From CAXXOK01 sp964497495 (GTDB taxonomy: Bacteria; Bacillota; Clostridia; Christensenellales; Aristaeellaceae), in contig CAZCCZ010000009.1 in assembly GCA_964497495.1 (NCBI GenBank), positions 35,126 to 99,125 of the forward strand: DNA of 64,000 bases. The letters are read 5' to 3'. Position numbers and translations under genes: made by a program. Below are positions 52,132 through 60,207 of this stretch, piece by piece (position 1 is the stretch's first letter; each line of letters opens with the position of its first letter). A model generated the notes under the pieces. It was not told the origin of the DNA. It was given only the letters and a program-made list of their open reading frames with translations, and made no database searches.

Positions 52132-53028
52132 TTACGCTTCGGCGCCGTTCCCAACTGGTTTTCGCGGCTTCCGGCTTTGAATCAGCAGGATCGCGGCGAA
52201 CACGACCGCGATCGCAACGATCTGGAGCGCGCTGAACGCGCGCCCGAAGAAGAAGAAATCCATCAGCGCGATTTCCACGAGCATCAGGTTGTTGACGCTG
52301 CTGCTTTCAAACGCAGTCAGTTCCCGCTGGCTCGCCGTCCAGAGGGAGAAGCCCAGCGCGCCGCTGACGCCGCTTAAGTAGAGCAGGATCAGCAGAAGTT
52401 TTCCCGTGATTATCGGCAGCCCTTCCGTTAGCAGGCCCGCAACCAGCAGGATCAGCGCCCCCGTGAGCATTGGCAGGGCGACCAGCGCGCGCGTGTCGGC
52501 GCGCTTCCCGGCAAGCAGCTGCCGGTTCAGCGACAGCTGCACGGCGTAGCCCACGGAGGAAACGGCCATGAAGGCCAGCCCGGCGGCGGAGAAGCCCCCG
52601 GAACCGAAAGGATAGTAATACAGGCTGATGCCGGATACGAGCAGCAGAAGCTTGAGTAAATCGCCCCGGCTCTGGTTCTCGCGCAGACGGAACCGGTCGA
52701 AAAGCATCACGAAGGCGGTGTTGCCGACGCTCAGACACAGGGAGGACTGAGTGGGGGTGAGGTACGACTGGCCCACGTATTGCAGGCCCTGCGCCACCGC
52801 GTACCCGGCGACGCCCAGCAGGAGAACGGTCCGGAAGGGAAGCGGCTTACGTTGATGCGGGGCGTTCTTCCTGCGCAGGCAAAGCAGCAGCAGCGCGGCC
52901 AGCAGATACCGCAGCCCTGAAAGAGTCAGCGGGCCGATGCCCTCCTGAAAAGCGAGCTTGTTGAGGATATAGGAACCCGACCAGAGCAGCGTGGTGATCA
53001 CCGCCATGGCGAGGGCCTTGTACTTCAC
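52132..53028 (-). CDS. EamA-family (DMT) transporter
   Basis: 298 residues with about ten hydrophobic helices arranged as two EamA repeats of five. The start is a GTG at 53028 with GGAGG 10 bases upstream. Characteristic parts are TTLLWSGSYILNKLA, GLRYLLAALLLL, and LWTASQRELTAFESSSVNNLMLVEIALMD in pieces. Members export or import metabolites or amino acids; the substrate is not readable. Confidence 0.9.
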   Translation of the reverse strand: MKYKALAMAVITTLLWSGSYILNKLAFQEGIGPLTLSGLRYLLAALLLLCLRRKNAPHQRKPLPFRTVLLLGVAGYAVAQGLQYVGQSYLTPTQSSLCLSVGNTAFVMLFDRFRLRENQSRGDLLKLLLLVSGISLYYYPFGSGGFSAAGLAFMAVSSVGYAVQLSLNRQLLAGKRADTRALVALPMLTGALILLVAGLLTEGLPIITGKLLLILLYLSGVSGALGFSLWTASQRELTAFESSSVNNLMLVEIALMDFFFFGRAFSALQIVAIAVVFAAILLIQSRKPRKPVGNGAEA

Positions 53029-53246
53029 GTTCGCACATCCTCCGATTTATTTCTCAGGGTTCCTTGGGAGAAAGGCAAAGCCTGCGCAGGGGCCGGATCG
53101 CCTCCGGGAAAGCCGGTTTTGTGCCCCGATTATACCATGCCCGTTTCCCGATCACAAGCCGTACGAAAACCCGGCGCGGCCGAAAACGGCCCCCTGTCCG
53201 CGGTTTCGCGGGCCGGAGGGCCGTCGGGGGCGTGGGCAGGGGCGGC

Positions 53247-55079
53247 TTACGCCTCCGCCAAAATGGTTTCCTGCCGCTCGTCGCGGAACTGGTTGGTGTA
53301 CAGGTCGCGGTAATACCCTTTCTGCGCCAGCAGTTCCTTGTGCGTGCCGGACTGGATGATCTTGCCCTCGTGCAGCACTAAAATACGGTCGGCCTTGCGG
53401 ATGGTGGACAGGCGGTGGGCGATGATGAAGCTCGTCCGCCCGGCCAGCGCCGTGTGGATGGCCGCCTGTATCTTTTGCTCCGTTTCGGTATCCACGGAAC
53501 TGGTAGCCTCGTCGAGGATGAAGAGTGCGGGGTTGGCGATCAGCGCGCGTGCGAAGGAGATCAGCTGTTTCTGCCCCGTGGACAGGCGGTTGCCGCCCTC
53601 GCCCACGTCGGTGTCGTAGCCCTTTTCCAGCGTCAGGATGAACGCCTCGGCGTCCACCAGGCGCGCCGCGGCCTCCACGTCCCCGTCCGTGGCGTCCAAC
53701 CGCCCGTAACGGATGTTCTCCCGCACCGTGCCGGAGAACAGGTGCGGCGTCTGGAGCACGTACCCCAGGTTGGACTGGAGCCAGAGCTGGGAACGCTCCT
53801 TGTAGTTGACTCCGTCGATGAGGATCTCGCCCTCCGTGGGCTCGTAGAAGCGGCATATGAGGTTGACGATGGTGGATTTACCGCTGCCCGTTTCCCCGAC
53901 GATGGCGATGTTCTGCCCCGCCTTCACCTCCAGGTTGAAGTCGCTTAAGACCTTCTCCCCGCCTGTGTACTGGAAGGACACGTGCCGGAAGGTAACGTCC
54001 CCGCGGATGGCGGGCCAGTTTTCCTTCTTCGGGTGGAAGCTGTCGCCGTAGCGCTCCGTCACCTCGGGGGTGTCGGCGATTTCCGGCTCGGTTTCCAGAA
54101 GCGTGATCACGCGCTCGGCGGCGGCCTGCGCCTGCTGCATCTCCGCGAACTGTCGGGCGATGTTGCTGATGGGTTCGAAAATCTGCGTGGCGTAGCTCAT
54201 GAACGCCGTGAGGGTGCCGATGGAGGTGGTGCCCAGCGCGAACACCTGATAACCGCCGCGCGCCAGCACCAGCGCCGTGGCGAAGCCGCCCAGCGAGACT
54301 ACGATGGGCAGGAACGTGGCAGAGGTGATGGCCGCCTGCATGGAGGAGCGGAACATTTTCGTGGTCAGCTGCGTAAACTCCTGCGTGTTGGCGTCCTCGC
54401 GCACGAGAGTCTTGGTGGTCTTGGCGCCCATGATGCCCTCGTTGAACGCGCCGGTGATCTTGCTGTTGATCTTGCGCACCTCGCGGTAGCTGGCGAGAAT
54501 ACGCTTCTGGAAGTACACCGCGATCAGCGCGATCACGGGCATCACGGCCAGAACGATCAGCGCCAGCTTCCAGTTGAGGATGAACATGGTGACGGATACG
54601 ATGGCGAGGTAGGCGAACGACCACATGAAGTCCATCAGGCCCCAGGCCACGGTGTCCCCCAGACGCTGGGTGTCGCTGGTCATGCGGGCGATCAGGTAGC
54701 CTACCGGGGTCTTGTCGTAGAAGGAGAAGGGAAGCTCCTGCAGGTGGCGGAAGCCGGTCCGGCGGATGAGCTTGCACAGGCCCACCTCCACCGAGCCGCA
54801 CAGGTTGATGAACAGCAGGATGCAGGCGGACAGGCCCAGAACCACCGCGGCGTTGAGCGCGATGAACCCGCCCAGCCCGTCCAGTGTCCCGGCGGCCGCG
54901 AACTGGTCGATGGCGCGCCGGTTGAGCAGGGGGAAGGAGACGTCGAACGACGCCGTGACGGACATGACCGCGAGGATCAGGTATAATCGTTTGTGAAACG
55001 GTTTGGCGAGGCGCAGGATTTTCTTCCACACGCCGACGTCGAAACGCTTGGTGTAGTCGAACTCCTCGTTATACTGCAT
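53247..55079 (-). CDS. Heterodimeric ABC exporter subunit, BmrD-like (catalytic NBD)
   Basis: 610 residues: six-helix membrane domain (about 1-330), then an ATPase domain with Walker A GETGSGKSTIVNL, signature LSTGQKQ and Walker B LFILDEATSSVD keeping the catalytic Glu. The gene overlaps the upstream subunit by 11 bases. Pairing with a subunit that has Asp at the catalytic position is typical of heterodimeric multidrug exporters (BmrCD, LmrCD, TmrAB). The leader peptide and attenuator upstream suggest induction by ribosome-targeting drugs. Substrates are unknown. Confidence 0.92.
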   Translation of the reverse strand: MQYNEEFDYTKRFDVGVWKKILRLAKPFHKRLYLILAVMSVTASFDVSFPLLNRRAIDQFAAAGTLDGLGGFIALNAAVVLGLSACILLFINLCGSVEVGLCKLIRRTGFRHLQELPFSFYDKTPVGYLIARMTSDTQRLGDTVAWGLMDFMWSFAYLAIVSVTMFILNWKLALIVLAVMPVIALIAVYFQKRILASYREVRKINSKITGAFNEGIMGAKTTKTLVREDANTQEFTQLTTKMFRSSMQAAITSATFLPIVVSLGGFATALVLARGGYQVFALGTTSIGTLTAFMSYATQIFEPISNIARQFAEMQQAQAAAERVITLLETEPEIADTPEVTERYGDSFHPKKENWPAIRGDVTFRHVSFQYTGGEKVLSDFNLEVKAGQNIAIVGETGSGKSTIVNLICRFYEPTEGEILIDGVNYKERSQLWLQSNLGYVLQTPHLFSGTVRENIRYGRLDATDGDVEAAARLVDAEAFILTLEKGYDTDVGEGGNRLSTGQKQLISFARALIANPALFILDEATSSVDTETEQKIQAAIHTALAGRTSFIIAHRLSTIRKADRILVLHEGKIIQSGTHKELLAQKGYYRDLYTNQFRDERQETILAEA

Positions 55080-56940
55080 GGGAGGCGGCCTCCTTTTCGG
55101 TGGGTTCTTCGTTCATTTCGTCTTCCAGCGCCGTCTGGATGCGGTAGATGCGCCGGTACGGCCCTTCCTGCCGGATCAGCTGCCGGTGGGAGCCCAGCTG
55201 CGCGACGCGCCCGTGCTGGATCACGGCGATCACGTCCGCTTCCGCCAGCGTCGTCAGGCGGTGGGAGATGATGAAGGTGGTCGCGCGGCGTCCGCCTTCG
55301 GCCTTTTCCAGCTTCAGGGCCTCGCGGATGGCGCGGTCGGTTTCCGTGTCCACGGCGGACAGGGAATCGTCGAAGATCAGGATGTCGTTCTGCTTGAGCA
55401 GCGTGCGGGCGATGGCCACACGCTGTTTCTGCCCGCCGGAGAGGGTTACGCCGCGCTCGCCTACCATGGTGTCGTAGCCGTTTTCAAAGCCCTGGATAAA
55501 GTCGTGCGCGCTTGCAACCCGCGCGGCGGAATACACCATGTCGTCGGTCGCGTCCTGCCGGGCGATGCCGATGTTGTTGCGCACGCTGCGGGAGTACAGG
55601 AAGGGTTCCTGCAGCACCAGCCCTACGCGGGAACGCAGGTACGCCTTGCGGATCTTGTTGACATTCACCCCGCCGATGAGGATTTCCCCGCTCGTTACGT
55701 CGTACAGGCGCTGCAGCAGGTGCATCAGCGTTGATTTCCCGCTGCCCGTCGCGCCCAGCAGCGCTACGGTCTGCCCCTGCTTCACCGTCAGGTTGACGTC
55801 GCCTAAAATCTCGCGGCCTTCGTCGTAGGCGAAGCCCACGTGGCGGAACTCGATATCCCGATCGATGGGATATTCCCCGGCGTCGGGGGCGTCCTTTTCG
55901 GGCTCCGTTTGCAGAATTTCGCTTACGCGGCCGAAGGAGACGGTGGCTTTGCCCAGGTCGGACAGGATGCGTCCCAACTGGCGCACGGGCCACAGCAGCA
56001 TGGAAACGTAGCTGACGAACACGACCATTTCGCCCACGCTCAGCTGTTCCGGCGCGGTGACCACCGTGATCAGGCCGCACAGCACCGCGATGCCCGTTTG
56101 CAGGAGGGACATGAGGTCCGACCCGCTCCAGTAGACGGACAGCAGCCGCACCAGCTTCATGGATTTACGGTAGTAATCCTCGTTGGCCGTTTCCAGCTTT
56201 TCGTCCTCGAAGCTGGCGCGCCCGAACGCGCGCACCACGCGCACGCCCGTCAGGTTTTCCTGAAGCACGGCGCTAAGCTTGCCCTCGGCTTCGTCCGCGA
56301 CCTTGAAGTTTTTCTGCACGAGCTTGAAAAACAGGTACGCGAACAGGAACAGCGGCGGCACGAGCACCATCGAATACAGGGTCATGCGCGCGTTGATGTT
56401 CACCAGCACCGCCGTGGCGATGGCGACCATCGCCACCCCGCGGAAAATCTCCACCAACTGGGAGGACAGGAAGCCGCGGATGGTATCCACGTCCGATGTG
56501 CACCGCTGGATCAGGTCGCCCGTCTGGGCCTTGACGTGATAGTCGTAGCTCAGCCTTTGCAGGTGGCTGTACAGCCGGTCGCGGAGCGTTTTGCAGAACC
56601 GCTCGCTCGCCTGCGCCGTCCAGCGGCCGCGCAGGTATTGGAAGAAGCTCCCCAACGCGTACAGCGCGATCAGGATCGCGGCGATGATCCACAGATGGTT
56701 CATCAGGTAGGGGATGCCTCCGCGCGCGGCAAACCAGGCGCTTACAGGCCCCGGCAGGTCGATGGCGGCGTCCAGGTTGTGGTCGGCGGCGTTCACCAGC
56801 GCGTCCACGGTGCCGGCGAGCATCAGCGGGGTCACGAAGCCCACGCCTACGCCGACCACCATCGCGGCGATCGCGCCCACGTATTTGAGCGTATTCCCTT
56901 TCATGAGTTCGGCAAGGATTTTCCTTCTCTGAGCAGTCAT
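55069..56940 (-). CDS. Heterodimeric ABC exporter subunit, BmrC-like (degenerate NBD)
   Basis: 623 residues. Six membrane helices precede an ATPase domain with Walker A GATGSGKSTLMHL, signature LSGGQKQRV and Walker B ILIFDDSLSAVD. The residue after Walker B is Asp instead of the catalytic Glu, so this subunit forms the degenerate site. It is the first structural gene after a 44-codon leader ORF and a terminator hairpin; its order relative to the second subunit matches Bacillus bmrBCD. A GGGGG run lies upstream of the ATG. Confidence 0.92.
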   Translation of the reverse strand: MTAQRRKILAELMKGNTLKYVGAIAAMVVGVGVGFVTPLMLAGTVDALVNAADHNLDAAIDLPGPVSAWFAARGGIPYLMNHLWIIAAILIALYALGSFFQYLRGRWTAQASERFCKTLRDRLYSHLQRLSYDYHVKAQTGDLIQRCTSDVDTIRGFLSSQLVEIFRGVAMVAIATAVLVNINARMTLYSMVLVPPLFLFAYLFFKLVQKNFKVADEAEGKLSAVLQENLTGVRVVRAFGRASFEDEKLETANEDYYRKSMKLVRLLSVYWSGSDLMSLLQTGIAVLCGLITVVTAPEQLSVGEMVVFVSYVSMLLWPVRQLGRILSDLGKATVSFGRVSEILQTEPEKDAPDAGEYPIDRDIEFRHVGFAYDEGREILGDVNLTVKQGQTVALLGATGSGKSTLMHLLQRLYDVTSGEILIGGVNVNKIRKAYLRSRVGLVLQEPFLYSRSVRNNIGIARQDATDDMVYSAARVASAHDFIQGFENGYDTMVGERGVTLSGGQKQRVAIARTLLKQNDILIFDDSLSAVDTETDRAIREALKLEKAEGGRRATTFIISHRLTTLAEADVIAVIQHGRVAQLGSHRQLIRQEGPYRRIYRIQTALEDEMNEEPTEKEAASHAV

Positions 56941-56964
56941 GTATATACCCCCGAAAGTAAGATC

Positions 56965-57003
56965 AAAAAAAACAGGCTTTGCGGCGGGTGCCGTAAGCCT
57001 GTT
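56965..57003 (-). terminator. Transcription attenuator upstream of the ABC exporter
   Basis: Stem AACAGGCTT/AAGCCTGTT (56995-57003 with 56971-56979) with an inner GGC/GCC pair, followed on the minus strand by eight T. It lies between the leader ORF and the first exporter gene, so read-through must be controlled. GTCTGTT at 57039-57045 can pair with AACAGGC (56997-57003) as an antiterminator. Confidence 0.85.
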
Positions 57004-57024
57004 GAGATATTCTGTGCGGTCAGC

Positions 57025-57159
57025 TCATTGCACAGTCAAACAGACAGACGGACACACGGATTTCCGAACGACGCCGGCAAACGGACGAACGAGGACTGCC
57101 ATCCCGATGATCGCCGGGTTGGTGATGCCGATGATGCCGTTGTTCGTGAGATTACTCAT
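57025..57159 (-). CDS. Leader peptide ORF (44 codons), BmrB-like role
   Basis: ATG at 57159-57157, stop TGA at 57027-57025, with GGAAAGGGGGG 9 bases upstream. The peptide begins MSNLTNNGIIGITNPAIIG, has a hydrophobic middle (MAVLV) and ends in a Val/Cys/Thr-rich tail (CLTVQ). It lies between a near-consensus promoter and the attenuator. By analogy with bmrB, ribosome stalling in this ORF (for example by an antibiotic) would expose GTCTGTT inside codons 39-41, block the terminator and allow exporter expression. Translation is inferred, not shown. Confidence 0.75.
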   Translation of the reverse strand: MSNLTNNGIIGITNPAIIGMAVLVRPFAGVVRKSVCPSVCLTVQ

Positions 57160-57204
57160 TTTCGTGTGCCCCCCTTTCCGTGTTTCGTTTCAGAACCGTA
57201 ACTG

Positions 57205-57233
57205 AGTATAACGAATCCCCATGTGCGTGTCAA
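57205..57233 (-). promoter_or_regulatory. Sigma-A promoter of the leader/exporter operon
   Basis: On the minus strand TTGACA (57228-57233), 17-base spacer, TATACT (57205-57210). Near-consensus, so control is expected downstream at the attenuator. Confidence 0.85.
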
Positions 57234-57270
57234 GGGTGAAAATGGGGATAAATAATCTTTTTTTCCAATC

Positions 57271-57963
57271 TCACGGCGCACCGTTTTTTTCGCCGTCGCC
57301 CACGGCCGTCAGCTCGAAGCGGTTTTTCCGGTACCGCAATACCCCGTTCTTTTGCAGCTTGGACAACTCCGCGGACATGGCGCTGCGCTCCACCGCCAGA
57401 TAATCCGCCAGTTCCTGCCGGTTGAAGGGAATCTCGAAACGCGGGCTTCCGGCCTTTCCGGCTTCCGCCGTCAGGTAGGCCAGCAGCTTCCCGCGCGTGG
57501 TGCGGCGGCCCGTCAGCTCGATCTTACGCGTGAGGGCGATGTTCTTTTCAGCCAGAATCCCCATCAGGTTGCGGATCAACTGCGTATGGAAGGCGCAGGC
57601 CTGCGCGCAGGGGGCGGAGAGCTTCCGGCAATCGATCAGCAGCACGTCGCTTTCCGCCGCCGCGGATACGCCCACCGGCAGAGGCGCGGCCTGCGCGCAG
57701 GCGAAGGACTCGGCGAACAGCTCGCCCGCGCCGAACCGGGCCAGTATGCTGCGGTTCCCGTAATAATCGTCCTGCGTTACCTGCACCTGCCCGGAAAGCA
57801 CCACGCCGAAGCGGCGGGTGGGCTCCCCGGCCGGGAATACGGGCTGGTTCTTGGCGTAGCGCGCCGTAACCGCCGAAAGGCACGCCAGAAGCTTGGGCAT
57901 GTCTTCCCGACGGATGCCGGCGAACAGCCGGGTCGCGGCGAGCGTATCGAGGATTTTTTCCAT
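57271..57963 (-). CDS. Crp/Fnr-family transcriptional regulator
   Basis: 230 residues from the ATG at 57963, 6 bases after AGGG; an ATG at 57969 sits too close to that site. An N-terminal cyclic-nucleotide-binding-like beta-roll (FPAGEPTRRFGVVLSGQVQV) is followed by a C-terminal winged helix (FNRQELADYLAVERSAMSAELSKLQ). Scattered Cys residues (DCRKLSAPCAQAC) could sense redox or metal, but there is no FNR N-terminal cluster. A 16-bp palindrome lies between it and the divergent ferredoxin gene. Confidence 0.9.
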   Translation of the reverse strand: MEKILDTLAATRLFAGIRREDMPKLLACLSAVTARYAKNQPVFPAGEPTRRFGVVLSGQVQVTQDDYYGNRSILARFGAGELFAESFACAQAAPLPVGVSAAAESDVLLIDCRKLSAPCAQACAFHTQLIRNLMGILAEKNIALTRKIELTGRRTTRGKLLAYLTAEAGKAGSPRFEIPFNRQELADYLAVERSAMSAELSKLQKNGVLRYRKNRFELTAVGDGEKNGAP

Positions 57964-57977
57964 AGGCATCCCTGCTT

Positions 57978-57993
57978 TGTTGGAATTCCAACA
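57978..57993. promoter_or_regulatory. Perfect 16-bp palindrome, candidate Crp/Fnr operator
   Basis: TGTTGGAATTCCAACA. If GATAAT at 58015-58020 is the -10 of the ferredoxin promoter, the palindrome is centred near -41.5, the class II activator position. Confidence 0.6.
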
Positions 57994-58071
57994 TACTTTT
58001 CCGCTCCAGCATACGATAATTAGGACGTAAAGTCAACCAACGGGCCGAACGGGACGACGGAGGGAATGCAG

Positions 58072-58776
58072 ATGCTCAGGAAAATCATCACCATCGACGA
58101 AGGAAAATGCAACGGGTGCGGCCTGTGCGCCGAGGCCTGCCACGAGGGGGCCATCGGCATGGTGAACGGGAAGGCGAAACTGCTTCGGGACGATTATTGC
58201 GACGGCCTGGGGGAATGCCTGCCCGCCTGCCCCGCGGGCGCCATCCGGTTTGAGGAGCGTGAGGCGAGGCCCTACGACGCGGCGGCCACGAAGGAACACC
58301 TGCGCGGTGCGAAAGCCGAACCCCCGGCCTGCGGCTGCCCGGGCTCGCAGGCGAGGACATTTCGCCGGGAACCCGGCGAAACGCCGTTTCCGGCCGAACC
58401 CCGCGAGAACCCGAGCCGCCTCAGGCAATGGCCGGTGCAGATCAAGCTGGCGCCGGTCAACGCGCCCTGTTTCGACGGGGCCGACCTGCTGATCGCCGCG
58501 GACTGCGCGGCATACGCCTACGGGGACTTTCATAACCGGTTCATCCGCAACCGCGTTACGCTGATCGGCTGCCCCAAACTGGACGCGGTGGATTACGCCG
58601 AAAAGCTTACGGCGATCATCCGGGACAACGACGTGCGCAGCGTCACCGTCGTGCGCATGGAGGTTCCCTGCTGCGGCGGGATCGAAAACGCGGTGAAGCG
58701 CGCGCTGCAAAACAGCGGCAAGTTTATTCCCTGGCAGGTGGTCACGGTTTCGACCGACGGCCGGATTCTGGGATAG
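58072..58776 (+). CDS. Ferredoxin-type 4Fe-4S protein with C-terminal domain
   Basis: 234 residues from the ATG at 58072 (GGAGGG 7 bases upstream); an ATG at 58066 is too close to the site. Two cluster motifs are present: CNGCGLCAEACHEGAI (residues about 14-29) and CLPACPAGAI. A Pro/Arg-rich linker leads to a second domain with further Cys (CAAY, LIGCPKLD, VPCCGGIEN). It probably passes electrons or binds metal within an anaerobic pathway. Divergent to the Crp/Fnr gene and just upstream of the cupin; likely activated by that regulator. Confidence 0.88.
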   Translation: MLRKIITIDEGKCNGCGLCAEACHEGAIGMVNGKAKLLRDDYCDGLGECLPACPAGAIRFEEREARPYDAAATKEHLRGAKAEPPACGCPGSQARTFRREPGETPFPAEPRENPSRLRQWPVQIKLAPVNAPCFDGADLLIAADCAAYAYGDFHNRFIRNRVTLIGCPKLDAVDYAEKLTAIIRDNDVRSVTVVRMEVPCCGGIENAVKRALQNSGKFIPWQVVTVSTDGRILG

Positions 58777-58790
58777 GGGAGGGCGGGCGT

Positions 58791-59105
58791 ATGGTGGAAA
58801 CGGCATACGGTTTCTCCACGGGCGACGAACGAGCCGTGGAGAAGGTGTTGTTAAACGAACACCTGCAGTACATCCATATGGTCTTCGGGCAGGGCGACGG
58901 ATTGCCGGAGCACCGGGCCAACGCGCCCGTGTATATGACCGTTCTGCGCGGCAGGCTCTCCGTGGGGCTGGACGGACAGGAGACGCACGAATACGGCGCG
59001 GGCACGCTGCTTGCCATTCCCGTACGGACGCGGATGAACGTGCGCAACCTGCACCCGGAAATGCTGGAACTGATCGTGGTCAAGACGCCCGCCCCCGGGG
59101 ACTGA
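58791..59105 (+). CDS. Cupin-domain protein
   Basis: 104 residues, the size of a single-domain cupin. The beta-barrel motif shows MVFGQGDGLPEHRANAPVYMTVLRG (first His/Glu region, in two pieces) and a later TRMNVRNLHPEMLEL. GGGGAGG is 8 bases before the ATG, 14 bases after the ferredoxin stop. Such small cupins often accompany Crp/Fnr regulators and ferredoxins in Clostridia; the activity is unknown. Confidence 0.85.
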   Translation: MVETAYGFSTGDERAVEKVLLNEHLQYIHMVFGQGDGLPEHRANAPVYMTVLRGRLSVGLDGQETHEYGAGTLLAIPVRTRMNVRNLHPEMLELIVVKTPAPGD

Positions 59106-59218
59106 ACGGGGGAACGGGTGCCGGATCGCGCGCCGACCCTATGAAACGGGCGCGAAACCAAAGGACGGGCGAAGCTTCTCCCGGAGGGGGAAGCTTCGCC
59201 CGTCCTTTTCCGGCGCCG

Positions 59219-59623
59219 CTATTTTGCGGCCTTGAGCAGCGCGCTTTCCACGGCTTTCAACGCGGCCCTCGACGTGAGCGTGGAGCCGCTTACGGCGTCC
59301 ACCTCCAGCGTTTGCCCGCCGACCACCTGCTCGTAGAGAGGGTCGGTCAGCTTGGCCGCGCCGTCTCCGAACTTGGAACTGAGCAGCCGGATGCCGGTCA
59401 CTTTGCCGCCGGATACGGTAACCTCCACCTGGTTGGTGCGCCAGCGGTACATGCCGCCTTCGTACTCTCCGGTGTATACGCCGTCCTTCAGGTTAGCGAA
59501 ATCCAGCGCGCTCAGCGGCAGGCTCGCGGCCTCCCTGTGTTCCCGGCTCAGATACCCCCAGCCAACCGCGCCCGCCGCGCCCAGAACGACTACGATAATC
59601 AGCGCGATGATCCATCCGGTCAT
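59219..59623 (-). CDS. FMN-binding-domain membrane protein
   Basis: 134 residues from the ATG at 59623, with AAGGAGG 9 bases upstream. An in-frame ATG at 59659 (146 residues) overlaps the flavodoxin stop and has GGGGAG upstream, so it is a real alternative. One N-terminal helix (WIIALIIVVVLGAAGAVGWGY) anchors an FMN_bind domain ending DAVSGSTLTSRA, the RnfG/NqrC-like site where ApbE attaches FMN to Thr or Ser. The ApbE gene two genes upstream makes covalent flavinylation likely. It should act outside the membrane in electron transfer. Confidence 0.85.
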   Translation of the reverse strand: MTGWIIALIIVVVLGAAGAVGWGYLSREHREAASLPLSALDFANLKDGVYTGEYEGGMYRWRTNQVEVTVSGGKVTGIRLLSSKFGDGAAKLTDPLYEQVVGGQTLEVDAVSGSTLTSRAALKAVESALLKAAK

Positions 59624-59655
59624 TCTCCGTTTCCTCCTTATGGTTTTCGGTTCTC

Positions 59656-60195
59656 TCATTTCGCACGCTCCCCGTCCGTCAGTCCGCCAAGTTCCCGCAG
59701 CGCCTCGGCCGTGAGCGCTTCCAGGTCTTTCCCGCTTAACCGGTAAGCGGACGTATCCTTCCTTTCGGGCTTCGGCTCGCGCGGCAGAAGGTCCGCGATG
59801 TGCAGATCCACCATCTTCAGCGGCGCGTGCCCGGCCCTGCGCGTCAGTTCGTCCGTCAGCTTCGGGTTCGGGCCGTCGGCCCCGCCGCTGATCGATACGA
59901 ACGCGAAGGGCGTTTGCGTTTTCTTAAGCCACCGGCAATACGCGCGCAGCGGCGTGGCGATCTGCCCGATCCACACCGGCCCCGCGAGAACAACCAGCCC
60001 GCAGCGCCCCAGCGTATCCGGCGCGGGGCGTACCCGCGGCGTACGGCCCAGCAGCAGGTCCAGCACGATGCGGCCCATGGAGCGACGGCCGTTTTCCGCA
60101 ACGGAAATGTGCTCCGCGCCGAGCTTCTGCGCGACGGAGGCGGCCAACAGGCGGTTGTTGCCGGTAAGCGAATAGGAAACGACGGTGGTTTTCAT
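59656..60195 (-). CDS. Flavodoxin-family protein
   Basis: 179 residues. The FMN phosphate loop reads VSYSLTGNNRLLA, and GPVWIGQIATPLRAY and VSISGGADG mark the other flavodoxin loops. It is probably a soluble flavin electron carrier or NAD(P)H-dependent reductase working with the flavinylated membrane protein of the same operon. It starts 12 bases after the ApbE stop and ends overlapping the long form of the next gene. Confidence 0.87.
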   Translation of the reverse strand: MKTTVVSYSLTGNNRLLAASVAQKLGAEHISVAENGRRSMGRIVLDLLLGRTPRVRPAPDTLGRCGLVVLAGPVWIGQIATPLRAYCRWLKKTQTPFAFVSISGGADGPNPKLTDELTRRAGHAPLKMVDLHIADLLPREPKPERKDTSAYRLSGKDLEALTAEALRELGGLTDGERAK

Positions 60196-60207
60196 GCGAA
60201 TTCCTCC

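Noticed and set aside
51948..52377. Open frames crossing the structured element
   Set aside because: They read through palindromes and the antisense of the EamA gene, with no ribosome site; better explained as a non-coding repeat.
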